DNA of 64,000 nucleotides from Populus alba (Eukaryota; Streptophyta; Magnoliopsida; Malpighiales; Salicaceae). Numbering within the stretch: the first letter of the stretch is position 1; each line of letters starts with the position of its first letter. The stretch covers positions 1,984,001 to 2,048,000 of the forward strand of contig NC_133293.1 in the NCBI RefSeq assembly GCF_005239225.2, given 5' to 3'. The translations under genes were made by a program, and so were the position numbers. The notes beneath the pieces are model-generated. The model ran no database searches, was not told the DNA's origin, and saw nothing but the letters and a program-made list of their open reading frames with translations. Below, piece after piece: positions 1 through 11,634 of this stretch.

Positions 1-159
1 TTTGAAATTGTCACACTGCTGCAAGGCTTAGGCATATAAAATAAGAAATCGACCAATCAGTCATGACTTTTTGAAATTGTCACACTGCTACAAAGAGGTG
101 CACAGGCTGCATCAAGTTATTCATAGAATGACTTCAGCATAATTGATCTAGGTACATAC
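1..159. other. Intron of the PRMT4 gene at the window edge
   Basis: No coding sequence is visible here. It lies after the donor of the last visible exon of the minus-strand PRMT4 gene. A 20-base direct repeat (1-20 and 70-89) is the only structure noticed. Confidence 0.6.
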
Positions 160-3100
160 CTTATTTGCAATTTCAACAAATAAGTATTCATCACTAAAAG
201 GTGCCATGTGTATCCTGCAAAAGCAAGCAATTTTAACTAATAAAATCTAAAATAAAAGATCAATTAAATTTGGGTTTGCAGACACGGGATCCTGGAGCAC
301 AAGAGAATACTTGCATAAAGATAAAAAAAATTATACAGAGACCATCAAGAGTAATTTACACTGGAAAAATAAACAAAATGCATGCAGTTATGTACAGATT
401 TATGATTTTATTTTTCTAGGAAAAAAAATAACATTCTGAAAAGCTGGTGGCAACAAGAAGCATATATTACAAGTCTGTCTCTAATAAGAAAACAAGATCC
501 AAGCATTACTAACAACACTTCATGATCTGAAAGATTCCAAATGCCAGGAACAAACTTCAAATCAAAACATACCTTAACCTGACTTTACAAGAAGAACTGT
601 AAAGAGACATAGTATAAGGGGAAGAAACTGTCAAAAGAGTTGACTGGATGGTGTCATCACTTAAGTGGAAGAAAAATGGGAACCCAATTTGTCCATCAAA
701 TCAGGTAATGGAGTAGAAGGGGCATGTGAAACCATCAGGCAAAATCATTAAAAAGTTGACATTACCTACAAATTTTACATGAAACAAGAAGATCTTGATG
801 AAGATATATGCCACCATAATCATGAGGTTACTTTCCAATTGGAAGTCATCTAGCAATTGCATGAGAACAAGAAAACTTTGCAGTAGGATCGCAACTACCA
901 CAGTCATGTAGGAGTCAAATATTCTTATACAAAATGCATCCAAGATCTAAGAAATCAAGCAGAAAAGGAGCATTGGAGAGTCACTATTTACCTTCCAACT
1001 GAAGGGAACATTTTTCCATTTGGAACAAGAAAACGATCTCTTGCAATCACATAGGACTCTAACATTCTTTCATTGACTAACAAGGTACCTACAAGACAAG
1101 TCCCAGAAAAATTCAAGAAAAATATAAATTTGGACTTGCTATCTACAAGCACTCGGTATATTATCTGTCAATTCATTCAATCCTGGAAACATTCTTCATC
1201 TTTTTGCTGACAAAACTCATCCCCATGCCAGCAGGAGAAGGGGCATTTGAGGCTTAAAATAAACAGAGCAGAAAAATCCATTGATGAAAAAAAGGTGCTT
1301 GGCATTATTAGAAAATTTCATCATCTACTGGAATGGCAAAGTAAAGATGGTGCATAAACTTACCCATTGGTTCAGAAATCAGAATATCTGCTTTTTCTGG
1401 CAATTCAACTTCCTCAACTTTACCCTTTATTACCTACATTCACATGATATTGACTTGAGCAAAATGAGATGAACAGCATTAAAGAAAAACAAATTGAAGT
1501 ACGTAGCAAAGTCTCACTGTTATCCTTTCCCCAAGTGATGGGTTTCCAGCAATCAGTTTCCGGGCATATTCTGCCATTTCAGATGCTTCCACAGCATAGA
1601 CATGCTTTGCACCAGCCTGATTGGAGAAAGGGAACACATAATCAGCTTGTAAAAGCACATCCAGAAAAGCAGATATGCAAGATTTTTGCACTGGGAACGA
1701 TAAATTCAACTAGTCAAAAGATAAGTATACCTGAGCAGCAAATAATGACAAAATACCACTACCAGCACCAACATCAACCACCACACGACCAAGAAAATCT
1801 GCACGGTTCTCAATGACTGCAGCGTAATAGGTTCCTGAAACATTAATTTTGCTTACATTGTCACACTGGCCATCTGACTCAAATGACATGTCCATCATAG
1901 ATTTTTTGCATTTTGAGCACATGCAGTAAACTAGTGAACATCGTGATTTGTGAGGCTTTGTCAAGCTTAAGAAATTGAAAGCGGACATCTACGATAAGAT
2001 AGAAAGGAGTAACAGAATAGTTAGCAATTTAACCTGTCCTCACATAATCTTGCATCATGTTTTGCTGATGTAGCAATTGCCCATAATAATGGAAATACAT
2101 TTTGGCAGATGATGGTTCTATTTTATCTTCAAACTTGCTTTTACAAGACGTGACTGCTCCATTAGGCATCAATGTTCCTGGAAAAGAAAATGGCCAACAC
2201 TCAGAAGCAAATTACAGGTACTTGTGGATTAGAAAGCAGGTCATTCTGACAACTTCACAAAACATAAGAAAAGTTAACATGACATCTGTCTGTTCTGTTT
2301 AGATTGGACAAAACTTCCAAATTGCTTAGAAAGCTAGAAGGAGTAAATTGAAATTGAAATCCTCATCTAGATGCAAAGTGCAAAATGGATATTATTTTTC
2401 CATTTTTAAGGTTAAGAGTTTTTCAAGGACAAAATCCATTACAAAATTTTCACAATTAACAAATGAACATTAAGTATTTTAATGCATCTTGGAGTTCCAA
2501 CTTCCATGATTCTGCATGGATTTATTTATAGGGAAACTTAAAGCAAATAACCACTATCAAAGTGATGTAATCAAAAGACATGAGCTTCTAGAGAAGAGAG
2601 AGAGAGGAAAAGTAGGGGGAAGTCAGGATATGTGACAAGGGGGTATCTTCAAGTTATACCAGGTAGTTATCTATAATAAACTGTGACAAAATTTCCAAAG
2701 CAGCACCTTGAACAGTGTCTTTCTTCTTCCATTGCTCAAATGCACAATGGAAGGCCCTGCTCTCCTCTTCATTTCTAAATTGGACAGTGACTCCTGTTGA
2801 ATATTTCTGGTAAAAAGTAATACTGTTAACATTATGAACATAAAAGCGACATCATTCATTGCAATACCAATCACCAGCCAAGTACAAAGAAAAACAACTC
2901 GTGGCAAGGGGGTATTGACATCTTGCAATTTGCATGTGTATTTAAAGGAAGAGATGCAAGCATCCACATAACACGAGATCCAATTTCCCTACTAACTAAA
3001 CAAGTGAAATAAGTCAGGAATAAAAAAAAAACAGGTCCCCTTTCACTGCATATAGTTAAAACAAAAAACTACATAATTTGAACAACAATAAAACTCCGTA

Positions 3101-3564
3101 CTTCTTTTCCCGTGCCAGCACCCGAAGCTTCAGCTATGCAAACTGATTGTAAAGGCCCTAGTTTGAATAACTGAACAATATCAAAAAAGAAAGAAAAAAG
3201 AAAAAACACCATCATTACTCATATATCTTATATAATCCATAAAATTCACCATCATTATTTCTACCAATTGGCAACAGCACAAACTAACAAAACAACAATT
3301 ACTAAAGTAAAATTAAAAAGAAACTAAGAATAAACACTGACTGACCTGAGCAGTTCTGACATCAACACTGATAGAATCAGTTGATTCAGAGTTTCGGTTA
3401 AATCGAAGCCCCGCAACTCCATTGTCGGCGCTAAACCTAGCAATTACCGGTACTGATTGAGAATCTGAACAAGACGACGAGGTCGAAGAAGAAGAAGCAA
3501 GCTCGGTTATTGATGCTAAAGCAAACTCTTGTTGTTGTTGTTTGCTTTGTTTTTGAATCTCCAT
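160..3564 (-). CDS. PRMT4: PRMT4/CARM1-type protein arginine methyltransferase, partial (3' end outside window)
   Basis: Type I arginine methyltransferases use S-adenosylmethionine to make asymmetric dimethylarginine; plant PRMT4 acts in the nucleus on histone H3 and other proteins. Nine minus-strand exons join in frame with GT/AG ends: 3564-3346, 3170-3102, 2806-2707, 2177-2034, 1834-1731, 1616-1518, 1433-1364, 1088-992 and 214-160, giving 319 residues. The start ATG opens a Gln/Ser-rich leader followed by the PH-like N-terminal region typical of CARM1 (exons 1-3). The catalytic core follows: [18 protein letters not shown] (about residues 155-175), SAM motif [13 protein letters not shown] (about 198-209), acidic VYAVEAS (about 217-223), and the double-E loop [20 protein letters not shown] (about 259-278). 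The family usually has about 530 residues, so the THW loop and C-terminal barrel lie to the left of the window. The exon 3 donor (after 2707) was chosen because the longer reading frame beyond it breaks phase with exon 4. Identification is strong; the 4A versus 4B copy cannot be told apart here. Confidence 0.93.
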
Positions 3565-4463
3565 TGTTGAAACCTCGATCGATTATTATTTTTATCTTTA
3601 TCTTTATTATTTTTACTATATGTATATGTTTAGGAGGAGGAGGAGCTGCAATGGATGAGTGAGTGAGTGAAAACTAGGGTTTTACAAAAAAGCGCGAAGC
3701 TTAGACTCAGAGCCGTCAAAAAGACAGAGAGAGAGCATAATATCTTTTGGGTGCCATGTGATGAGTAAAAATCATTTTTAGATGGTCCCTTAAGTTCTAA
3801 AACATTATTTAATCAATATTTATATATTATTTTTTTTCTCAAATTGATCTTTTTTTCCTGAAGGGGTAACGATTCTCTCCGTCAAACTCATGAGGTACGT
3901 AAAGCTCTTTTATTTTTGTATCTTTAAAAAAAAATTATCAATATTTATATATTATTTTATTCTTAAATTGATATTTTCTCTCTCTCCATCAAACTCATGA
4001 CTACGTAAGGCTATTTTATTTTTGCATTTTAAAAAAAAATTGAATTTTTTTATTTTAAAATAATTTTTTTTATTTTTAGATAGTTTTAATATATTAATAT
4101 TAAAAATTATTTTTAAAAAATAAAAATATTATTTTTTTAATATATTTTTAAATAAAAATATTTTAAAAAATAATTATTATTACAGTTACAGTTAATTGGT
4201 ATCATGTGTTAGTATATGGATTTGCATGGAGTATGAAAATGTGGGCAGGAGAAGGGGCGGCGGTTTGCCACTTTGCTTGAGGTGCGGGAGTGAATGTGTT
4301 CACGTGGTAGGGATTCATGGAAGATACTTTACTTGGGTGCGATAAATATGCGATGAAGCATATGCATTTTTAAATGAAGCATATGCATTTAAGCTAACTT
4401 CATTCATATAACCTTCAAGTTGTTTCCTTTCACTCCATCTTCATTCATTGATTTATATCTAGG
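3565..4463. other. Upstream region of PRMT4 and AT-rich spacer
   Basis: The first ~150 bases beyond the PRMT4 start codon are likely 5' UTR and promoter, with a purine-rich GGAGGAGGAGGAG stretch near 3632-3645. I could not identify a clear TATA box. From about 4030 to 4190 there is an AT-rich MITE-like copy (T/A-rich with the core motif 'atattaatattaaaaattattt') that recurs elsewhere in the window. No gene is seen. Confidence 0.45.
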
Positions 4464-4477
4464 TAAAGATAGCTATA

Positions 4478-4586
4478 TTTTTTTTTTTATTATTATTAAC
4501 GTAGATGTCCAGACCAGCTTGTGTGTATCTCAACTAATTTTACGGGCTCTGAAGTTAACGACCATATAACCTTCTAGTTGTCATCA
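4478..4586 (-). mobile_element. 3' part of an older SINE copy (5'-truncated)
   Basis: This stretch matches the 3' half of the complete SINE at 4607-4804 in the same orientation: T-run, then the shared blocks around 'gatgtccagaccagcttg', 'ctctgaagttaacgaccat' and 'catcatat'. It lacks the tRNA-related head with the A and B boxes, so it is truncated at the 5' end. It is more diverged than its neighbour. Confidence 0.7.
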
Positions 4587-4606
4587 TATAAAGATAACTA
4601 TAACTT

Positions 4607-4804
4607 CTTTTTTTTTTTTAGTTTAACGTGGGTGTCTGGGCCAGCTTGCGTGCACCTCGACTAATCCCACGGACCTTGAAGTTAACGACCATGTAAGCCT
4701 CCGGTGAGCATCATATGAGCAACCACAGGGCTTGAACCTGAGACCACAGAGGGAGCAAACCTCTTGGTCTCAAGTTCTTACCACTGGACCATCACCTAGA
4801 TGGT
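4607..4804 (-). mobile_element. tRNA-derived SINE with target site duplication
   Basis: Read on the minus strand, the element starts near 4804 with a tRNA-like head. An A-box-like TGGTCCAGTGG (4780-4790) is followed about 45 bases later by a B box GGTTCAAGCCC (4728-4738), both RNA polymerase III promoter elements. It ends in an A-run, seen as T on the plus strand at 4608-4619. It is flanked by near-identical 19-20 base repeats (4587-4606 and 4805-4823), as expected from LINE-mobilised insertion. The body resembles SINE families common in Salicaceae and other rosids; the exact family name would need a repeat library. Confidence 0.8.
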
Positions 4805-4823
4805 TATAAAGATAATTATACTT

Positions 4824-6369
4824 GATTCTAGGGATGATATTGGTGGTAGTATATATAACTTGAAGGAAGTCAATTAATTATACATGATATTAACTTTGTT
4901 CGCGTAAAACAAGTTTATTACTAATATAAAAAAAAATATTGTTAATATTTATTTATATTTGATTAACAAGTCAAGTCAAGAATAAAAAAAAATATTCCAG
5001 ACAATTATATTTTACAAAGAAAATAATAAAGTGATTATAATTATAAGATTTTTATTGTATCGAAATATTTTTTTTAAGTGTTCCTAATCGATATTCTATT
5101 AAGATTAAACATTAATTATGGCTGCCAAGAATGATGCATATTATATTATTTTTATTCATAAAAAAAAAAAAATTGTTCTTATAAACCGATGCATGAGGGA
5201 TTTTTTGTACCTGCTATGTAGCACTAAACTAGCGTAATTAAGAATTTTACATGGAGATATCACACATGTTTATAAAAAAGCTTATTTAATGGTCTTGCAT
5301 TTGAGATTACTAAATTATATCATAGGTTGTGGTCATCTAATTCTTTTTTTATGGCTAAAAAAAATAATTTAAATATATTTATAATCATTCAATTATAATA
5401 ATATGCTATGAAAGTATGTTTCTATATAATTATTGTTATGTAAGATGTATAATTATGCCACTTTTTTGTTCACTCCAACCAGACACTCGGATCAAAAAAA
5501 ATTTGGATTGTGTGAGACTTAGATCTAGACATAAAATTAAAAACAAATAGTTGAAAAATTTGTGTGGCAGTTACCCCAATTCCTGCAGGGAAACCTGCCT
5601 GGCAAGGTCGCTGACACACAGTGTCTAAGAATAAGCATGATTCATTATATAATTTTTTCAGCACATGCTTGTATTTGTATTATTTCTTCCCGTGCTGTCC
5701 CCCCCCCCCCCCACCCAACCCCTATAATTTCAAATTTTACTGAGAAATAAAATAAATGCCAATCCATATCATATATTGAATATAAGATGAGGGTGTCTGC
5801 ACTCTTTAATGTGGTATCATGGAATAAAATAATATGAATTTATAAAAAATTATTATTCTTTATTTGATATTAAATACATCATTAGACCAATAAGCACGTT
5901 GTCATAACTCCATTCCAAGAATGGACTAAAACTATTTTTTATATATTTTTTAATAATTTTAATGTATTAATCTCAAATATAATTTAAAAAAACATTATTT
6001 AAAAATATTTTTAAGTGAAAAATATTCTGAAAAATAACTGCTACTATGATATAAAACATGTTTTAAAATAGTATTACGATTCAAATCGCATTTTCTAGAA
6101 ATTTGATTTTTTTATTTAAAATTATTTTTTTATATTTTCAGATCGTTTTGATATATTATATCAAAAGTAATTTTTTTTAAATAAAAAAATATTATTTTAA
6201 TATATATTTTTACATGTAATTGGTAAGTGGTTAATCAACTAATATTTTTTTAATTTAAATTGCTTTAATTTATATATTACAAAGGTTAATTATATTATTT
6301 TGTTACATAAAAGAGTTGATCATTAAAACATGTGCAGATAAAAATAGAGTTGTAACTCTTTTTTTTTTT
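4824..6369. other. AT-rich intergenic spacer with two MITE-like copies
   Basis: No gene is supported. Two short AT-rich copies of the dispersed MITE-like family lie at about 5930-6055 and 6100-6225. A run of 14 C residues is at 5699-5712. A moderately GC-richer stretch near 5560-5640 has no recognisable coding content. Confidence 0.4.
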
Positions 6370-7189
6370 TAAAGCTCCGTTTGTTTGCAGGAAATTTGTT
6401 TCCTTTTGGAAAGTGAATTCCGGAAAAAGTGAATTTCTGGAAAATAAATTCCGAGAAACTATTTTCCGATATTTGGCAATATTATGGAAAATGAACTGGA
6501 AAACACTTTTCAGTGTTTGTTTGTGTTATGGAAAATAAACTGGAAAATAATTTATTAATGAATTAATTTTTTTTTTCAGGTTTATCTAATATATATAAAA
6601 TATTTAATATAAATATTTAATCACTTACAATAAAAAAATGAAATCTAAAAAGTATAATGATGAATTTTTTTTTATTACTATATCCTATATTCATACATAG
6701 CTTATTTTATAAAATATAACTATATATGTCATATCATATTATATAGAAATAAGCCTGTAAAATATTTTTTAAGTAAAACCTATTAATATTTTTTTTTCAA
6801 TTTTAAAAGCTTAAAATAAGTTTTTTTTTTCATATGAAGAAAGCCAAATTAGTTTATGGTAAAAGTTATATATTTGGGTTTTTTTTTTTTTTTTTTTGTA
6901 TGAAGAATTTTTTAAAAGATAAATACATATAAAAATATTTTAATGGGTTTTTTTGGATAATTTTTTTTTATGGATAAAGGCAATTATCCCTTTAATATAT
7001 ATCAAATAAGCATCAAGAAATAAATATAAATACATAACATCAAACATAGTCATGCATAAATATTACGTTTCGATGTCATATACATACATATTAGTTCAAA
7101 TTACAAACATAAACATGCTAGACCGAATTAAACAAGTAAACATACTTGTCAAATAACAAACATAGTCTGAACCCAAATTTTCGACATAT

Positions 7190-7438
7190 TCAAACCATCT
7201 TAGCAAGCAGGCATGTAGCAGTCTTGAGATGATTGTTCACATGCTTAGGCTCACATTGAACATTGAACTTTTGACTGATTTCTGTAGCCACCTTAATAAA
7301 AGATTCTGCTTTAAAGGTCGAAGAAGGTTTGCCTCCTTTAAGTGTCTCCTCAGCTAATATCTCAAGCAACATGTGAGACATTGACTTAGACCATGTGAAG
7401 TGCTTGCCCTTGCATTTTTCATTCTACGTGGAACTCAT
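7190..7438 (-). pseudogene. Myb/SANT-like ORF of the Harbinger element, broken
   Basis: Harbinger elements encode a second protein with a Myb/SANT-like trihelix domain that helps transposase enter the nucleus and bind the ends. The reading frame starts at an ATG (7438-7436) but meets a TAG at codon 5, then continues through HFTWSKSMSHMLLEILAEE and TFKAESFIKVATEISQKFNV to KHVNNHLKTAT. The expected tryptophan-containing continuation after NHLKT is replaced by an unrelated tail and a stop. It therefore has a nonsense mutation plus loss of the C-terminal part, probably an internal deletion. Confidence 0.8.
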
Positions 7439-7751
7439 TTCTACAAAAAAGAAATTATAAATTTATACAAAATAAAATCATACAATATTTAGATTTAATA
7501 AATTTCATATAAAAACTACAATTAACAATTAAAAGAGAAACTATAATAAAGTCAACATCTACTCTATATATAAAAACAAAGATAATACAAACTCAAGTAA
7601 GACATAATAAAAACAAACACATATAATTAACACTCAATTACTATTTTCTTTGAGTGTTATAGTCATTCCACATGGTTGATGCAATCATTTCTCTTTTTGT
7701 TATCCACTCCTTATTCTCTTCCCTTTCCTCACGTTGACTTAAGTTGATTGT

Positions 7752-8989
7752 TCATCTAATTGGTTCACTTTCCGAACATATTTCATCCATAAAAAAGTCA
7801 TAAGGATCTACTCCTATTATGTGATTATGAATAATACAACATGCAAGCACAACATCTACTTGTGTTTCATAAGACCAAAAAATTTTTCCATCAATTGATC
7901 TAAAACGACTCTTCAAAATACCAAACCCTCGCTCAATAATGGTTCTCAATAAAGAGTGTCGAAGATTAAATAACTCATTTTCATTTTCTGGTGAACGTTT
8001 TATAAACATATTCAAGTGATATCGAACTCCATGAAAAGAAAAAATGATTCCTTTTCGAATATCGTAACCAGCATCACTGAGATAATATTTCCCTACAAAT
8101 TAAAAAACAAAAACCTATTACTATCTTTATGTAACAAGACATTTTATATGTTTATTGCATATAATACATACTTTATTATATACCTTCTAGAATTTTTAGA
8201 CCATTAGGTCTTGATAATGCATCACCTAAAACCCGTGAATCATGGACACTTCCTTCCCAACCAGCTAAAACATATATAAACTTTGAATCAAAAGTTATAG
8301 CTGCTAAAATATTTTGTGTTGTTCCTTCTTTTTGACCTCGAAACTTTCCTTGAATCTCAACATGAACATTTGCAGGAACATGGGTACCATCAATTGCTCC
8401 CACACACAATCCTATATAAACATGAAAAAATAATTTATAACCTTTTCTTGTAGATGTAATTAATTAATGTATAAAAATATTGGTATTGTTTTCATACCTT
8501 AAAATAAAGATAGAATCTTCGATTATTCATTATCTCAACTGGAACTGTATCCTCTGGATATTTAATAAGGTGTTTGTATAACTTAAGAACTGCTTTTAAA
8601 ATAATTCTAAAGTAACGATGGATAGTTTCAACAGACCTATAGTATATACAACTAATAACACGAAATCTTTGGTTTTGGCCTACAATTTGCAAGAACACAA
8701 TTACTTGCTCCTTAATAGACACATTTTGAGTTGATCGTAATAGGTCACGACTTGTGAGAATATCATACAATCTATATAAGACAACAGGTTTCATACGAAT
8801 TTGTTCAACGCAATGTCTATCACCTCATTTCAAAATGCTGTCAATATAGAATTCTCATTGAACAATTGCATTTATACGTGGTTCTCTTGGTACATAAATT
8901 CTATTTCTTTCTTGTTTAATAGCTACCCCTGTAGCTATCACAGTTACAGCTGCTCCCATACATGCTGCATGAATTATCTTATTATCCAT
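7752..8989 (-). pseudogene. PIF/Harbinger DDE transposase gene, degraded
   Basis: Three exons can be traced: 8989-8498, 8411-8184 and 8092-7752, with GT/AG introns between them. Catalytic residues are visible: the first Asp in GAIDGTHV (exon 2), the second in SVHDSRVLGDA (exon 2), and the Glu in RTIIERGFGILKSRF (exon 3). The N-terminal helical region (SIKEQVIVFLQIVGQNQRF, ETIHRYFRIILKAVLKLY) fits the family. Inactivating changes are two in-frame TGA codons in exon 1 (8857-8855 and 8832-8830) and an apparent 2-base gain in a GT repeat at the start of exon 2 that shifts the frame before GAIDG. These are typical decay marks of an old copy. Exon limits are inferred from phase and family knowledge. 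Confidence 0.88.
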
Positions 8990-9430
8990 AACATGAAAGT
9001 AAAGTTTTTTGATAACAAAACCTAAAAATATGGGGAAATGAATATTAAAAAAAAACATATAAAATACTTCCACAATCAATACAATAAATTATGCTGAAAG
9101 AAGCTGACAAACAATGTTTATTATTCTGTTATAATTCTCCTTATTAATGTAACATGTATTTAAATATCCTATTTCACACGGTAATGGTGTAATTATTCAC
9201 AATAATAATATGACCATATATAATTAAGGTAGTCATTTCACATGATTACATAACAACAAGTAGATTTATATCATTCATATAAATATAGAGATATATAAAT
9301 CACCAAGTAATAAAAAATTAACAACAAGCTTTAAGCTTATTTAAACCCTGCTTATTAACTCTCGCACAAACACATGGAAAAAAAATAGGAGCTCACATTC
9401 TCTGCTAAACTCTCATCATCTCTTTCATTT

Positions 9431-9546
9431 CACATTTTCATTTCACATTATACAAACACGCAGCCTTCAAATTTCCTTCTCCTGACTTCACATTTTCATT
9501 TCACATTATACAAACACGCAGCCTTTAAATTTCCTTCCCCTAACTT
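9431..9546. repeat. Tandem duplication, 58-bp unit x2, inside the Harbinger element
   Basis: The segment starting cacattttcatttcacatta at 9431 is repeated at 9489 with only a few substitutions. It lies in the stretch upstream of the transposase gene and is followed by a strongly C/T-rich tract (about 9560-9730). Confidence 0.85.
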
Positions 9547-10525
9547 CACAAGCTTATAATTCCATTCCCCTCTCCCATCCCCCCTCCCTCACGGTCAATT
9601 CTCCTCTCCCATTCCCCTGTTACATGTTCCCTCTCCCTCTCCCTCTCGATCGATTCCCCTGTTCCCTCACCCTCCCCCTCTCGGTCAATCTATCGGTTTC
9701 CCTGTGTTTCCTCTCTGTTTCTCTCGCCATTTGTGCACAAAGAAGCAAATATTCAAGACAGAAGCAGGACAAAGATGAAAGATTGAAGGGGCAACATGGC
9801 TCCTCCTTCCCAGTTCTCCTCCCTCTCTCCCCCGGCTACTGTTAAAAAAAAAACAGAGAGCTTCCACCCGGGATATGGTGGTGGATCCAGGGATAAGGTA
9901 ACGGGGAGGGGATGCTTTTTACTGGGGAAGATTGATTAACACAGTTTGGGGATTTTCAAGTGCCTTTCTTTGCACTTGATTTTGTGCACTTGATTTGGTT
10001 TATTTGTTCAGAATAAAAATGTCGAATGTGAGTGATGAATGGAAAAATTGTGTTTTTTGTAGCTTGATTTGTGTTATGAAAATGTTATGGAAAACATACG
10101 GGTAGCGGATTATTCTCAAGAATAGGGAAATGGATTTATGACATAAATTTTATAGATCTATGAAAAAAAGATAAAAACATACAAAGAAAATAACAGAGAA
10201 AAAAAATACCTGAAATATTGTTCAAGTGAAATGCTTCAATTTTCTAGAGAAATACTTCTGTAATTGTTCTGCTTCCAATCGCTTTTGAAGAGAAAGAGAG
10301 AGATCGTGATTTGTTAAAATGGTTGTAATAAAAAAAGGAAAGTGTTTTCCTTTCTTTATCAGAAGAAAAACATTTACTTTTATTAAAACAACAGTTTTAT
10401 GTTAATCGAAATTAAGTTTTCATTGACTTATTTTTTTATATTGTTACTAAACATGTGAAAGTAAGGAAAACGAATTCTAAAACAAATTCTAGAAATTCGT
10501 TTTTCTTGAAACAAACAGAGCATAA

Positions 10526-11347
10526 ATGTTAAAAACCTAACAGTAATTTTGAGAATTGTGGCTAAGGAGTACGGTACACAGCTAGAAAATATCACGACTG
10601 CCATGATGTGGTTGCTGCTGAGAGCCCATTTGCCAAATTAAAGAACCCAAGCCCTTTCATAAGACATAAAATAAAATAACAAGTATATTTGAACCTTACA
10701 TCAAGTTCACGTACCAAACCATAAAAAAAAAAAATCATGCCCAAATATTTGTTAATAAAAACTCAAAAATAATATAGGTATAATTTTTTAAAAATAATTT
10801 TTAATTAAAAATATTTTAAAATGATGTTTTTATTTATTTATTTATATTTTTATTATTAACACATAAAAATTATCTATTTAATATTTTTTCAAGTAAAAAA
10901 TACTTTTTTAAAAATTAAATCACATTACTAAATACATTCGCATTATCCTACCACACTAGCCAATTTGTTCTGAATTGTTATGAATAAAAGAGAGAGAAAT
11001 TGAGACTGAAAAGAGAAAAATCATGCAGAGAGAATATGTTGTCTGCATATATATTTTTTTTTTTTATATGTGGATGTGAGGATAATTTTTTTTGTTTGAT
11101 TTATGATGTAAAATGTAATTTTAAAAAAAATAAACAAATTATAAAAGATTAGATGTAATTAATCTAAAAATAAAAAATAAAGATGCTCTTACTAATTTAA
11201 AATATAATACAGCAAAAATATAATTAATTCTGATGTTTTTTCCAAGTCAGGTAAGGTGGGGTAAAATTAATTTTACAATATTAGTAACTCTCCTAATTTT
11301 GTTTTTTTTAAAAGAAATTGTTAAAAGTAAAATCCGCATATGTCACA

Positions 11348-11382
<35 letters not shown>

Positions 11383-11624
11383 CAGTATCAATTTTCCCTC
11401 CAAAATCTTCCTCCCCTCAATGCTCACTCCACTTTTCTAACCCTAACCCTCCACCACCAATCTCTCTTCTTCTCCTGTAGTCAAGAAAGCATTTTTTTAA
11501 ATTAATTCCTTTTTGCTCTAGTTTGATCAGGTTCTCAGGCAACTTTGTTTTTATTGCTTGTTAAAAAAAAATCACACACTGATATTTTCCAGGGTTTTAA
11601 AAAGGTGGGACTTTTTTTTTGCAG
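10526..11624. other. Spacer and promoter region of the BRCT gene
   Basis: AT-rich DNA with a MITE-like copy at about 10760-10930, a poly-T near 11052, and a (CA)n microsatellite at about 11352-11382. The last ~250 bases are C/T-rich and probably contain the 5' UTR of the BRCT gene. 'tttttttttgcag' just before 11625 could also be the acceptor of a 5' UTR intron. Confidence 0.5.
11437..11450 (+). promoter_or_regulatory. Telo-box-like motif (ctaaccctaaccct)
   Basis: Two telomere-type repeats in a row, about 185 bases before the BRCT start codon. In plants AAACCCTAA telo-boxes near transcription starts bind TRB Myb proteins and are common in genes active in dividing cells. The position fits such a role here, but this is inference. 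Confidence 0.4.
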
Positions 11625-11633
11625 ATGAATTAA
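11625..11633 (+). promoter_or_regulatory. Minimal upstream ORF (ATG AAT TAA) before the BRCT start
   Basis: A two-codon reading frame ends one base before the main ATG at 11635. If the mature 5' UTR includes it, scanning ribosomes would meet it first. It follows directly on 'tttgcag', so it depends on where the leader is spliced or started. Confidence 0.4.
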
Positions 11634-11634
11634 A

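Larger units (their letters stand above)
6373..10522. mobile_element. PIF/Harbinger DNA transposon, full-length but inactive copy
   Basis: The left end reads GCTCCGTTTGTTT (from 6374). The right end is its near-perfect inverted complement, AAACAAACAGAGC (to 10521). Both are bounded by TAA (6370-6372 and 10523-10525), the 3-bp target site duplication typical of PIF/Harbinger. Subterminal regions at both ends carry many short ggaaaa/ttttcc motifs. Inside, on the minus strand, are the two genes expected of the superfamily: a DDE transposase (7752-8989) and a Myb/SANT-like protein (7190-7438). Both are damaged, so this copy cannot transpose by itself, though its ends could still respond to transposase in trans. 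Confidence 0.88.

Noticed and set aside
1..89. 20-base direct repeat (1-20, 70-89)
   Set aside because: Short, intronic and without flanking structure; likely a small local duplication.
701..2302. Short open frames on both strands across the PRMT4 region
   Set aside because: They overlap PRMT4 exons or introns in other frames and show no family resemblance; the exon model explains the coding signal.
5699..5712. C-runs (also near 22766 and 62036) as special structures
   Set aside because: Single homopolymers without the four spaced runs needed for an i-motif or G-quadruplex; length may be a sequencing artefact.
11233..11505. Plus-strand frame with a run of alternating Thr and His
   Set aside because: It is the translation of the (CA)n microsatellite in the BRCT leader region.
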